DNA from: Caulobacter segnis
GTDB taxonomy: Bacteria; Pseudomonadota; Alphaproteobacteria; Caulobacterales; Caulobacteraceae
Assembly (NCBI RefSeq): GCF_003243465.1
Contig: NZ_QFQZ01000001.1
Span: 129,593-193,592 of the forward strand
Length of the DNA: 64,000 bases
Reading direction: 5' to 3'
Part shown: one piece after another, positions 38,633 through 45,981 of the stretch
How positions within the stretch are numbered: the first letter of the stretch is position 1
How the letters are laid out: the number at the start of each line of letters is the position of its first letter
The notes under the pieces: generated by a model
The model's input: the letters and a program-made list of their open reading frames with translations, nothing else
Databases searched by the model: none
Told to the model about the DNA's origin: nothing
Translations under genes and position numbers: made by a program

Positions 38633-40123
38633 TCACCTCAGCGTCACGGACACCGACTTCAGGTCGGCGTACTTGTGCAACGCGTGAAGGCTGCGGTCGC
38701 GGCCAAAGCCCGACTGCTTGAAGCCTCCGAACGGCATGGTGATGTCGCAGGCGTCCCAGCCGTTGACCCAGACGAGCCCCGCCTTCAGTCGCCGCGCCCC
38801 GCGCAAGGCGCGGTTGACGTCGGCGGTCCAGAGGCCGGCGGCCAGGCCGTAGACGGTGTCGTTGGCCAGGGCGATCGCCTCGTCCTCGGTGGTGAAGCTC
38901 ATCACCCCCAGCACGGGACCGAACACCTCCTCCCGCGCCAAGGCGTGGCTGGGCTGCAGGCGGTCGAAGATGGTCGGCTCGACATAGAAGCCGCCGGTCT
39001 CCTTCAGCACCTGGCCGCCGCCCAGCACCCGCCGCGCGCCCTGGGTGCCGGCGATGGCGATGTAGCCCAGCGCGGTGTTCATCTGCCGCTCGCTGACCAT
39101 GGCGCCGAACTGGGTGGAGGGGTCCAGCGGATCGCCGACCTTCATGCTCCTGGCGACCTCGGCCACGCGCTCGACGAAGGCTTCCTTGATCGAGGCCTCG
39201 ACCAGCAGGCGCGAGGCGGCGGTGCAGACCTCGCCCTGGTTATAGAACACGCCCCAGGCCGCGGCCTGGGCGGCGGCTTCCAGGTCGGGGCAATCGGCGA
39301 AGACGATCTGGGGCGACTTGCCGCCCAGCTCGAGCGAGATGCGCTTCAGGTTCGAGCGAGCCGAATACTCCATCAGCTTGCGGCCGATCGGGCCCGAGCC
39401 GGTGAAGGCGATCATGTCGACCTCCATCGACAGGGCCAGCGCCTCGCCGGTGACTGCGCCATAACCCGGGACGACGTTGAGCACGCCCGTCGGCAGCCCG
39501 GCTTCGAGGGCCAAAGCGCCCAGCTTCAGGGCGGTCAGCGGCGACTCCTCGGCGGGCTTCAGCACCACCGAATTGCCCATGGCCAGGGCCGGGGCGACCT
39601 TCCACATCGCCATGTGCAGCGGGAAGTTCCACGGCACGATCGCCCCAATCACGCCCAGCGGCTCGTGGACGGCGTAGCTCAGGCGATCCACGGGGGAAGC
39701 CCCGACCTCGCCATAGATCTTGTCCAGCGCCTCGGCGTACCAGCGGCAGGTGTTGATCGCGAGGGGCACGTCGACGTTGCGGGCGTCGCTGATCGGCTTG
39801 CCGACGTCGAGACTCTCCAAGAGGGCCAGTTCGTCGGCGTCGCGCTCCATCAGCTCGGCCAGGCGAAACAGCACCGCCTTCTTGGCGCGCGGGCCCTGGT
39901 CGCGCCAGCGGCCGTCCTCGAAGGCCGTGCGGGCGGCGAACACCGCCAGGGCCACGTCCTCCTTCTGGCACGCGGCGACCTGGTTCAGCAGCTTGCCGTC
40001 GCGCGGGGAGATATTGTCGAAGGTCTCGCCGGACAACGCGTCGACGTGAGCGCCGTCGATCACCGCCTGGCTCGGAAGAGCAAGACGCGCCAGGCGCTCG
40101 GTGATGTCGGCGGGCAGGGTCAT
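38633..40123 (-). CDS. puuC: Gamma-glutamyl-gamma-aminobutyraldehyde dehydrogenase-like
   Basis: A 496-residue aldehyde dehydrogenase. IVPWNFPLHMAMWKVAPALA, LELGGKSPQIVFADCPDLE and the catalytic Cys in YNQGEVCTAASRL are intact. The closest recognisable type is PuuC, which oxidises the aldehyde made by PuuB. It is followed immediately by gabD and preceded by a GntR operator-like palindrome 13 bases before its start. Other aldehydes such as 4-aminobutanal from SpuC are equally plausible substrates. Confidence 0.88.
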   Translation of the reverse strand: MTLPADITERLARLALPSQAVIDGAHVDALSGETFDNISPRDGKLLNQVAACQKEDVALAVFAARTAFEDGRWRDQGPRAKKAVLFRLAELMERDADELALLESLDVGKPISDARNVDVPLAINTCRWYAEALDKIYGEVGASPVDRLSYAVHEPLGVIGAIVPWNFPLHMAMWKVAPALAMGNSVVLKPAEESPLTALKLGALALEAGLPTGVLNVVPGYGAVTGEALALSMEVDMIAFTGSGPIGRKLMEYSARSNLKRISLELGGKSPQIVFADCPDLEAAAQAAAWGVFYNQGEVCTAASRLLVEASIKEAFVERVAEVARSMKVGDPLDPSTQFGAMVSERQMNTALGYIAIAGTQGARRVLGGGQVLKETGGFYVEPTIFDRLQPSHALAREEVFGPVLGVMSFTTEDEAIALANDTVYGLAAGLWTADVNRALRGARRLKAGLVWVNGWDACDITMPFGGFKQSGFGRDRSLHALHKYADLKSVSVTLR

Positions 40124-40135
40124 TGATCCCTCTTA

Positions 40136-40147
40136 TTGTGATCACAG
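40136..40147. promoter_or_regulatory. GntR/FadR-type operator upstream of puuC
   Basis: TTGTGATCACAG contains the perfect 10-bp palindrome TGTGATCACA. It lies 13 bases upstream of the puuC ATG. FadR-subfamily GntR proteins bind short palindromes of this kind, and a matching copy lies at 41029 on the other side of the GntR gene. Confidence 0.65.
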
Positions 40148-40181
40148 TTCGCGCCGGCTTGGCCGCTGTCAAGCCGACCGC

Positions 40182-40856
40182 TCACGCCAGAGCCTCCACG
40201 GCGGCGCGCATCTTATCCATGCCTTCGGAAAGGTCAGCGGCGATGGCGCGGCGGGCGCCGTCGGCGTCCCTGGCCTTCAGGGCGGCGATCGCCTCGGCGT
40301 GGCGGTCGGCGACCAGGCCGTCGGCCCCGACCCGCCCGAACACCACCCGCATGAACGGCCCAACCTGCAGCCACAGGCCGCCGGCCATGGCCTCCAGCAC
40401 CTCGGCCCCGGCGCGCTCGTAGATCGCGAAGTGGAAGGCGTGGTTGGCGGTCATGTAGCGATCGACGTCGCCCAGCCGCAGGGCCTCGTCGACATCGGCG
40501 TCGATGGCCTGAAGCTGGCGCGCGAGGCTGGCGTCGGCGTTCAGGGCCGCCCGCGCCGCCAGTTCCGGCTCTACCCACAGGCGGGCCAGGGAGAGTTGCT
40601 CCAGCCGGTCGGCGGTCAGCGAGGGCACCGACAGGCGCTTGTTGGCGGGATTGATCGCCAGGGCCCGCTCGGCCGCCAGCCGCCGCACCGCGTCGCGCAC
40701 CGGCATCGGCGAGACGCCCAGCTCTGCGGCCAGGCTGCGCAGGGACACGCCCTTGCCCGGCGCGATGCGGCCGGTGATCAGCGCCTGCCGGATCGCCTCG
40801 TACACCTGGTCATGCACGGCCTGGGAGTCGGCGAGGGGTTTGCGGGCTTTGATCAT
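40182..40856 (-). CDS. GntR family (FCD domain) transcriptional regulator
   Basis: A 224-residue regulator. The N-terminal winged helix (VYEAIRQALITGRIAPGKGV, LRSLAAELGVSPMPVRDAVR) is followed from about residue 80 by an all-helical FCD ligand domain with NHAFHFAIYERAG and a late DRHAEAIAAL. It is upstream of puuC on the same strand and divergent from the omega-aminotransferase gene. The ATG at 40856 has GGGAGGTGAG. It is the likely local repressor for polyamine or omega-amino acid breakdown. Confidence 0.88.
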   Translation of the reverse strand: MIKARKPLADSQAVHDQVYEAIRQALITGRIAPGKGVSLRSLAAELGVSPMPVRDAVRRLAAERALAINPANKRLSVPSLTADRLEQLSLARLWVEPELAARAALNADASLARQLQAIDADVDEALRLGDVDRYMTANHAFHFAIYERAGAEVLEAMAGGLWLQVGPFMRVVFGRVGADGLVADRHAEAIAALKARDADGARRAIAADLSEGMDKMRAAVEALA

Positions 40857-40872
40857 CTCACCTCCCCTCTCC

Positions 40873-41000
40873 CGACCTTCCCGGCGAACGCCGGGATCCA
40901 GATCCAAAAGCGCTTGGGCTGACGGGATGAGCGCGGCGCCTTCCGGAACCCACCCCGGCGCCCGCCATCTGGGCCCCGGCGTTCGCCGGGGAGGTCGGAT
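40873..41000. repeat. Family A paired palindrome
   Basis: CCCGACCTTCCCGGCGAACG followed by CCGGGATCCAGATCC lies on the left; CTGGGCCCCGGCGTTCGCCG followed by GGGAGGTCGG lies on the right. It lies in the divergent gap between the GntR and omega-aminotransferase genes. Confidence 0.85.
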
Positions 41001-41028
41001 GGAAGGAAACCCTTTCGAAGAAGATCAA

Positions 41029-41042
41029 ATTGCGATCACAAT
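41029..41042. promoter_or_regulatory. GntR/FadR-type operator upstream of the omega-aminotransferase gene
   Basis: ATTGCGATCACAAT is palindromic with one mismatch and matches the site at 40136. It lies about 80 bases upstream of the aminotransferase ATG, in the divergent gap with the GntR gene. Confidence 0.6.
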
Positions 41043-41123
41043 GCAAGGCCCACTCTTTGCTGGCGCGCGTCCGGGCGGCGAACCGCACACACTTCGCCTG
41101 ACGCGCTTGGAGGAAAGCCCGCC

Positions 41124-42443
41124 ATGCCCGACTTCGGCGCCAACAACCTCGACGCCTTCTGGATGCCGTTCACGCCGAACCGGCGCTTCAAGGCCCATCC
41201 GCGGATGCTCTCCTCGGCCAGCGGCATGTGGTACCGCACGCCCGAGGGCCGCGAGGTGTTGGACGCGACCTCGGGCCTCTGGTGCGTCAACGCCGGCCAC
41301 GACCGCCCGAAAATCCGCGAGGCGATCCAGAAGCAGGCGGCCGAGATGGACTACGCCCCCTGCTTCAACATGGGCCACCCCCTGGCCTTCCAGTTCGCCT
41401 CGCGCCTGGCGCAGATCACGCCCAAGGGCCTGGACCGCATCTTCTTCACCAACAGCGGCTCGGAGTCGGTCGACACGGCGCTGAAGATCGCCCTGGCCTA
41501 CCACCGCGCCCGGGGCAAGGGGACCAAGACCCGTCTGATCGGGCGGGAACGCGGCTATCACGGCGTCGGCTTTGGCGGCATCTCGGTGGGCGGCATCCCG
41601 AAGAACCGCATGTACTTCGGCAGCCTGCTCACCGGCGTCGACCACCTGCCCCACACCCACGGCCTGCCCGGCAACGCCTTCGCCAAGGGCCAGCCCGAGC
41701 ACGGCGCCCACTTGGCCGACGACCTGGAAAAGATCGTCGCCCTGCACGACGCCTCCAACATCGCCGCGGTGATCGTCGAGCCAGTGGCCGGATCAACCGG
41801 CGTACTGATCCCGCCGAAGGGCTATCTGGAGCGCCTTCGGGCGATCTGCGACAAGCACGATATTCTCCTCATCTTCGACGAGGTGATCACCGGTTTCGGC
41901 CGCGTCTCGGCGCCCTTCGCCGCCGACCGCTTCGGCGTCACGCCCGACCTGATCTGCATGGCCAAGGGCCTGACCAACGCCGCCGTGCCGTGCGGCGCGG
42001 TCGCCGCCTCAAGCCAGATCTATGACGCCATGATGGAGGGCGCGGACGCTCCCATCGAGCTTTTCCACGGCTACACCTACTCGGCCCACCCGTTGGCCTG
42101 CGCGGCGGGCGTGGCCACCCTGGAGACCTATCAGGAAGACGACCTCTTCGCCCGCGCCGCCGGGATCGAGGGCTACTGGCAGGACGCCGTCCACAGTCTC
42201 GTCGACGCCCGACACGTGATCGACGTGCGCAACCTCGGCCTCGTCGCGGGCATCGAGCTCTCCCCTCGCCCCGGCGCCCCGACCGCCCGGGCGATGGAGG
42301 TCTTCGAGACCTGCTTCGACGAGGGCCTGCTGATCCGCGTCACCGGCGACATCATCGCCCTCTCCCCGCCCCTGATCCTGGAGAAGGCGCACATCGACCG
42401 GATGGTCGAGACGATCCGGACGGTGCTGGGACGGGTGGATTAA
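41124..42443 (+). CDS. bauA: Omega-amino acid (beta-alanine):pyruvate aminotransferase
   Basis: A 439-residue class III aminotransferase. FWMPFTPNRRFKAHPRML at the N-terminus, LWCVNAGHDRPKI, NSGSESVDTALKIALAYH, RERGYHGVGFGGISVGG, FDEVITGFGRVSAPFAADRF and the PLP lysine in CMAKGLTNAAVPCGAV are characteristic of beta-alanine:pyruvate transaminases. It makes malonate semialdehyde from beta-alanine. The start has GGAGGAAA upstream. It is divergent from the GntR gene and likely belongs to its regulon. Confidence 0.9.
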   Translation: MPDFGANNLDAFWMPFTPNRRFKAHPRMLSSASGMWYRTPEGREVLDATSGLWCVNAGHDRPKIREAIQKQAAEMDYAPCFNMGHPLAFQFASRLAQITPKGLDRIFFTNSGSESVDTALKIALAYHRARGKGTKTRLIGRERGYHGVGFGGISVGGIPKNRMYFGSLLTGVDHLPHTHGLPGNAFAKGQPEHGAHLADDLEKIVALHDASNIAAVIVEPVAGSTGVLIPPKGYLERLRAICDKHDILLIFDEVITGFGRVSAPFAADRFGVTPDLICMAKGLTNAAVPCGAVAASSQIYDAMMEGADAPIELFHGYTYSAHPLACAAGVATLETYQEDDLFARAAGIEGYWQDAVHSLVDARHVIDVRNLGLVAGIELSPRPGAPTARAMEVFETCFDEGLLIRVTGDIIALSPPLILEKAHIDRMVETIRTVLGRVD

Positions 42444-42444
42444 G

Positions 42445-42807
42445 ATGCAGCTCCGTTTCAGTCCACCCGCTGCGCTATGCACAATCCTGTTGGCGCTGGC
42501 GTCTCCGAGCGCGGCGCAAGACGACTATCGGCCTCTACAAGGTCAATTTCGCATCGGCTCGAAGACCGTCCTGGACGCGCCGCCCGGAGAAAAGCGGGAT
42601 CGCGTGTATCTCCATCTGACCGACAAGACAGCGCGCGAAATCTATGACGCCACGCCGGGTCAGGGCCGGCCCGACGCTTGCGCCCCGGATCTGCGCAGCA
42701 AGCAAGCGGGAGACCTGCGCTGCGTACTGGACCGCTCAGGCCAAGCGCAATGCGCGGTGGCCATCAAATTGAGCGACGGAAAGACTGCGCTGGGATCTGT
42801 CTGCTAA
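42445..42807 (+). CDS. Small exported hypothetical protein
   Basis: A 120-residue protein with a signal peptide (residues 1-24, cleavage after SAAQ) and a mature part with four cysteines, suggesting disulfides. I recognise no family. The ATG is one base after the aminotransferase stop. It is less GC-rich in style than its neighbours, and a diverged copy of the aminotransferase tail lies just past it, suggesting the gene was inserted between two copies. Confidence 0.65.
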   Translation: MQLRFSPPAALCTILLALASPSAAQDDYRPLQGQFRIGSKTVLDAPPGEKRDRVYLHLTDKTAREIYDATPGQGRPDACAPDLRSKQAGDLRCVLDRSGQAQCAVAIKLSDGKTALGSVC

Positions 42808-42842
42808 GCAGCCCTATCCCGTCCCCGGTTCTGGAGCGCTAA

Positions 42843-42889
42843 ATCGACCGCACGGTCGAGACGATCCGGGCGGTGCTGCGCGGGTGGAC
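42843..42889 (+). repeat. Diverged copy of the 3' end of the upstream aminotransferase gene
   Basis: These 47 bases align with 42393-42439, the last codons of the omega-aminotransferase gene, with 42 identities and a one-base gap (for example GGTCGAGACGATCCGG in both). This copy is not translated in a useful frame. Confidence 0.8.
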
Positions 42890-42897
42890 CGATACGA

Positions 42898-42924
42898 AAC
42901 CCCTCTCTCTAAGAGAGAGGGGTT
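42898..42924. repeat. Single perfect hairpin, family B-like
   Basis: AACCCCTCTCTCT and AGAGAGAGGGGTT pair perfectly over 13 bases around one central base. It could terminate the upstream transcript or be a solo half of a family B element. A degenerate family C fragment (GTCATCCTGTCCGATCGCAG) follows at 42961. Confidence 0.65.
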
Positions 42925-42992
42925 CTAGAAGCTCTCTAAACCCGCCCTCAACCCTTCGCCGTCATCCTGTCCGATCGCAGCGGAGATCGGAT

Positions 42993-43796
42993 GTGAGCCA
43001 AGGGTGCAGCGGCTGTCGTGACGGCCAGGACTTCGAGACGCCGTTTTCCATGGCGTTCCAGCCGATCGTCGACGTCTCGACGGGCCAGGTGTTCGCCCAC
43101 GAGGCCCTGGTGCGCGGGGCCGGCGGCGAGGGGGCGGGCTCGGTGCTGTCGACCGTGTCCGACCACAACCGCTATGTCTTCGACCAGCAGTGCCGCGTGA
43201 AGGCGATCGAGCTGGCGACGGGCCTGGGCCTGGCTGAGAGCGGCGCGCGCCTGTCGATCAACTTCATGCCCAACGCCGTCTACGAGCCGCGCGCCTGCAT
43301 CCGCCTGACCCTGGCGACGGCGATGCGGACGGGCTTTCCGCTGGACCGGCTGATCTTCGAGTTCACGGAAAACGAGGCGCTGGACACCCAGCACGTGCTG
43401 GACATCCTGCGCACCTATCGCGCCATGGGCTTCAAGACGGCGATCGACGACTTCGGGGCCGGCTTCGCGGGCTTGAACCTGCTGGCCAAGTACCAGCCCG
43501 ACATCGTCAAGCTGGACATGGAGCTGATCCGCGACATCGATCGCGACCGCGCCAAGCGGACCATCGTCTCGCATCTCTTGGCCATGCTGAAGGACTTCGA
43601 CATCACCGCCGTCTGCGAAGGCGTCGAGACCGTCGAGGAGCTCGGCGTCCTGCGCGACCTGGGCGTTGATCTGGTTCAGGGCTATGTGCTGGCTCGCCCG
43701 GTGTTCGAGGGGCTCGCCGTTCCGGCCCCTATCCTCTCGGCCGATACGCCATCGCCACGTCGCAGCGCTCATAGCGGGCGCCGAAAGTCCGCATGA
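42993..43796 (+). CDS. EAL-domain cyclic-di-GMP phosphodiesterase
   Basis: A 267-residue single-domain EAL protein. The catalytic set looks intact: the EALVRG motif (Glu 37), INFMPNA (metal Asn), FEFTENE, IDDFGAGFAGLNLL (Asp 152 and 153), VKLDMELI (Lys 173), CEGVETVEE and QGYVLARP. It should hydrolyse c-di-GMP to pGpG, and so may oppose BcsA activity elsewhere in the window. Near the N-terminus is CSGC, a possible redox or metal site. The GTG at 42993 with GGAG upstream is chosen; the longer frame runs through repeat sequence. Its tail overlaps the GNAT gene on the other strand. Confidence 0.85.
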   Translation: MSQGCSGCRDGQDFETPFSMAFQPIVDVSTGQVFAHEALVRGAGGEGAGSVLSTVSDHNRYVFDQQCRVKAIELATGLGLAESGARLSINFMPNAVYEPRACIRLTLATAMRTGFPLDRLIFEFTENEALDTQHVLDILRTYRAMGFKTAIDDFGAGFAGLNLLAKYQPDIVKLDMELIRDIDRDRAKRTIVSHLLAMLKDFDITAVCEGVETVEELGVLRDLGVDLVQGYVLARPVFEGLAVPAPILSADTPSPRRSAHSGRRKSA

Positions 43797-44202
43797 TCTC
43801 GGCGTCGTGGACGAAGCCCAGCTTCTCGTAGAGGTGGATGGCCGCGGCGCACTTTCGATTGGTCAGCAGATAGACCTTGTCCATGCCCAGGCTGGCGGCG
43901 CGCTCCAGCGTCTTTGCCAGCAGGAACTCGCCGACCTTCAGGCCCCGGGCGCTTTTCAGGACGCCCATCTTGGTCAGCTCGACCCAGCCGCCCTTTGAGA
44001 CCATCAGGGCGCAGGTCCCGACCACGCCGAGTTCGGGGGTCTCCGCGAACAGCACCACCCCGCCCTTGTCGAGGATCAATTCGCGCGGCCGCGACAGCAG
44101 GGCCACGTCGTTTTCCTCGAGGGTGAACATGTCCTCGATCCATTCGGCGTTGATCCGATGGAAGGCCTCGGCCAGGTCGTCGGAGAAGTCGCGGGCCCAC
44201 AT
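43729..44202 (-). CDS. GNAT family N-acetyltransferase
   Basis: A 157-residue acetyltransferase. ELTKMGVLKSARGLKVGEFL contains the acetyl-CoA-binding turn, followed by VYLLTNRKCAAAIHLYEKLG, the classic GNAT C-terminal motif. The substrate is unknown. The last 68 bases of coding sequence overlap the 3' end of the EAL gene on the opposite strand. The next gene upstream ends nine bases before its start. Confidence 0.88.
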   Translation of the reverse strand: MWARDFSDDLAEAFHRINAEWIEDMFTLEENDVALLSRPRELILDKGGVVLFAETPELGVVGTCALMVSKGGWVELTKMGVLKSARGLKVGEFLLAKTLERAASLGMDKVYLLTNRKCAAAIHLYEKLGFVHDAEIMRTFGARYERCDVAMAYRPRG

Positions 44203-44210
44203 GGTCGGAG

Positions 44211-44897
44211 CTACTTGCCCAACCGGAAGTCGGCAATCGCCCGAGACTCAAGGCTCAATTGCTCGATGCGGACGACATTGCCCTCGCCACTCGGCGACTG
44301 GGCGCTCACCCCCACCGCCAGCTTGGCCGGGTAGTCGTTCTTGAACAGGCGGACCAGCTGCCAGGTCTCGCCGTCCGCAGAGTAGTAGAAGCCGATCGTT
44401 CTGGTGTCGGACGAGACCTTCAGGTGCACGCTCGGTCCGGTCACCACGTCGTGGTTGTTGTCGTCCGAGGTCTTGTCGGTGCGCACCGTGACGATGCGGG
44501 TCTTGCCGCGCTCGTCGCGCTCCATGGCGAACTTCAGCCAGAGATCGTCGCGGACCCAGACATAGACGGCGCCAGCGTCGTAGGTCGCCGCGAAGCTGGG
44601 AGTCAGCTTGCCGACGAAGGTGAACGGCGCGCGGTTGTCGACGTCCAGCAGCAGGATGGGCGCGTTGTTGACCGACGTCTTGCCGTCGGGGTCGCGGAAG
44701 GCGTCGCTCTTGGCCGGGCTGGTCAGCGTCAGGACCTCGCCCTGGCGCGAGACCCGTTCCTCGGCCTTGTTCAGCGCGCGGGTGAAGACCACGCCGGGCC
44801 CCTCGATCCGCCGCGCCGCCTCGCCCAGGTCCTGGGCCCTGGCCGCGCCGGCCAAGGCCGTCATCGCCGCCACGAAGATCATCAAGCCGGCCCTCAT
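44211..44897 (-). CDS. Exported DUF1349 (concanavalin-like) protein
   Basis: A 228-residue protein with a signal peptide (MRAGLMIFVAAMTALAGAA). The mature part carries the DUF1349 pattern AVYVWVRDDLWLKFAMERDE, SSDTRTIGFYYSADGETWQL and ends in FRLGK. DUF1349 has a jelly-roll fold and often binds carbohydrate. The ATG at 44897 has GGGGAGG upstream. It lies between the GNAT gene and a membrane protein gene on the same strand. Confidence 0.82.
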   Translation of the reverse strand: MRAGLMIFVAAMTALAGAARAQDLGEAARRIEGPGVVFTRALNKAEERVSRQGEVLTLTSPAKSDAFRDPDGKTSVNNAPILLLDVDNRAPFTFVGKLTPSFAATYDAGAVYVWVRDDLWLKFAMERDERGKTRIVTVRTDKTSDDNNHDVVTGPSVHLKVSSDTRTIGFYYSADGETWQLVRLFKNDYPAKLAVGVSAQSPSGEGNVVRIEQLSLESRAIADFRLGK

Positions 44898-44983
44898 CGA
44901 TCGCCTCCCCGCGTCGAAACCGAGCCCCCAGCCTAAGACGCAACCCGCAGCGGCGGCCACAAAAACTTCAGCCCGCCGCGCCG

Positions 44984-45463
44984 TCACATCCGGAAGGGCG
45001 GGATCACGACGCAGCGCGCCTCGTCCTTGATGACCGTCACCGCCGCCGAGCGCGCGCCCAGGTCGAAGAACCATTCGCGCCCGCCCTGCCCCACGGCCAG
45101 ATAGTTCGGGGCGTTGAACTTGCAGACCTGGTAGCGGACCTTCTTACCGCCGATCCGGTCGACCAGATGGGTGCAGGTCATCGCCCCGCCGGCGCGCCGG
45201 TACAGCGTCTCGTCATAGGGCGTGACCTGCGGATAGTGGCCCAGGCTTCGGAAGACCTTCGGGTCGAGCGCCGCGCAGGGCGGCCCATCGACGCGCCAGA
45301 ACGCATCGCGCCGCGCCAGCTCGACGCGATCGCGGCGCGCGATGATCGCGGCCCCCGACCCCAGCAGCGCCACGGCGACGACAGCCATCGCCGCCCAACG
45401 CCAAGGGATTCGCAGGAGGCTTTCGAGCGCTTGTCCGCCGCCATGAGCCCGACCGGTCGCCAT
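44984..45463 (-). CDS. Hypothetical single-span membrane protein divergent from blaI
   Basis: A protein of about 159 residues with one hydrophobic segment (RWAAMAVVAVALLGSGAA) near the N-terminus and a mature part with several Cys. I do not recognise a family. The ATG at 45463 and a GTG at 45475 are both possible; the GTG falls in the 9-bp inverted repeat at 45474. It is divergent from the BlaI/BlaR1-like pair and is a candidate target of BlaI. Confidence 0.65.
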   Translation of the reverse strand: MATGRAHGGGQALESLLRIPWRWAAMAVVAVALLGSGAAIIARRDRVELARRDAFWRVDGPPCAALDPKVFRSLGHYPQVTPYDETLYRRAGGAMTCTHLVDRIGGKKVRYQVCKFNAPNYLAVGQGGREWFFDLGARSAAVTVIKDEARCVVIPPFRM

Positions 45464-45473
45464 CGAAAAACTC

Positions 45474-45500
45474 ACGCCTGTAATTTGGGTCTACAGGCGT
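45474..45500. promoter_or_regulatory. 9-bp inverted repeat in the divergent blaI gap
   Basis: ACGCCTGTA and TACAGGCGT pair perfectly around nine bases. It lies at the start of the leftward membrane protein gene. It differs from the BlaI-type site at 45565 and may be a second operator or an RNA hairpin in the leader. Confidence 0.5.
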
Positions 45501-45549
45501 AAATCATGGAGGCCCGCTTGTCACCCCCCCCGCACGGAGTTCGCGACAC

Positions 45550-45578
45550 TTGACGCCGATGCGTTACATCTGTAGCGT
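45550..45578 (+). promoter_or_regulatory. blaI promoter with TACA-TGTA operator
   Basis: TTGACG at 45550-45555 and TAGCGT at 45573-45578 form a -35/-10 pair with a 17-base spacer. Within it TACATCTGTA (45565-45574) matches the TACA(N2)TGTA site known for BlaI/MecI repressors. Repression of the adjacent blaI gene through this site is a strong prediction. Confidence 0.65.
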
Positions 45579-45606
45579 ACTCACGACACATGGAGATCGC
45601 TTCGCG

Positions 45607-45981
45607 ATGACCGAACCCTCCGACCTGGAACTCGAGGTCCTGAAGGCTTTCTGGAGCGGCGGCGCGATGAGCGCGCGCGAGGCGCAGGCGCTGATCGCGC
45701 CGGCGCTGGGCTGGAGCGCCTCGACCACCCGCACCGTTCTGGAGCGGATGGTCGCCAAGGGCCTGCTGATCCGCCGCTCGGTTCATGGCCTAGCGGTCTA
45801 TGAAGCTCATAAGGCCAAGGTCGATGTGATCGGCGGCGTGCTGAACCGCCTGCGGGGCCTGCTCGAGATCGACGGCCGCCTGCCCGCCTCGGCCTTCGCC
45901 GGCAGCCAGATCCTGTCCGAGGACGAGATCGAGACGCTGGAGGCTCTGCTGAACAAGACCGAGCCGGAGGACAAGGCGTGA
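45607..45981 (+). CDS. blaI: BlaI/MecI/CopY family repressor
   Basis: A 124-residue winged-helix repressor. It opens PSDLELEVLKAFW, followed by the recognition helix region ASTTRTVLERMVAKGLLIRR and a C-terminal dimerisation helix. It normally represses its own promoter until cleaved by a membrane protease of the M56 family. Here that partner overlaps it by four bases. There is no beta-lactamase or penicillin-binding protein gene nearby. The ATG has GGAG upstream. Confidence 0.88.
   Translation: MTEPSDLELEVLKAFWSGGAMSAREAQALIAPALGWSASTTRTVLERMVAKGLLIRRSVHGLAVYEAHKAKVDVIGGVLNRLRGLLEIDGRLPASAFAGSQILSEDEIETLEALLNKTEPEDKA

Noticed and set aside
45550..45606. N-terminal extension of BlaI
   Set aside because: These codons cover the promoter and operator; the ATG at 45607 has a ribosome binding site and starts the conserved region.
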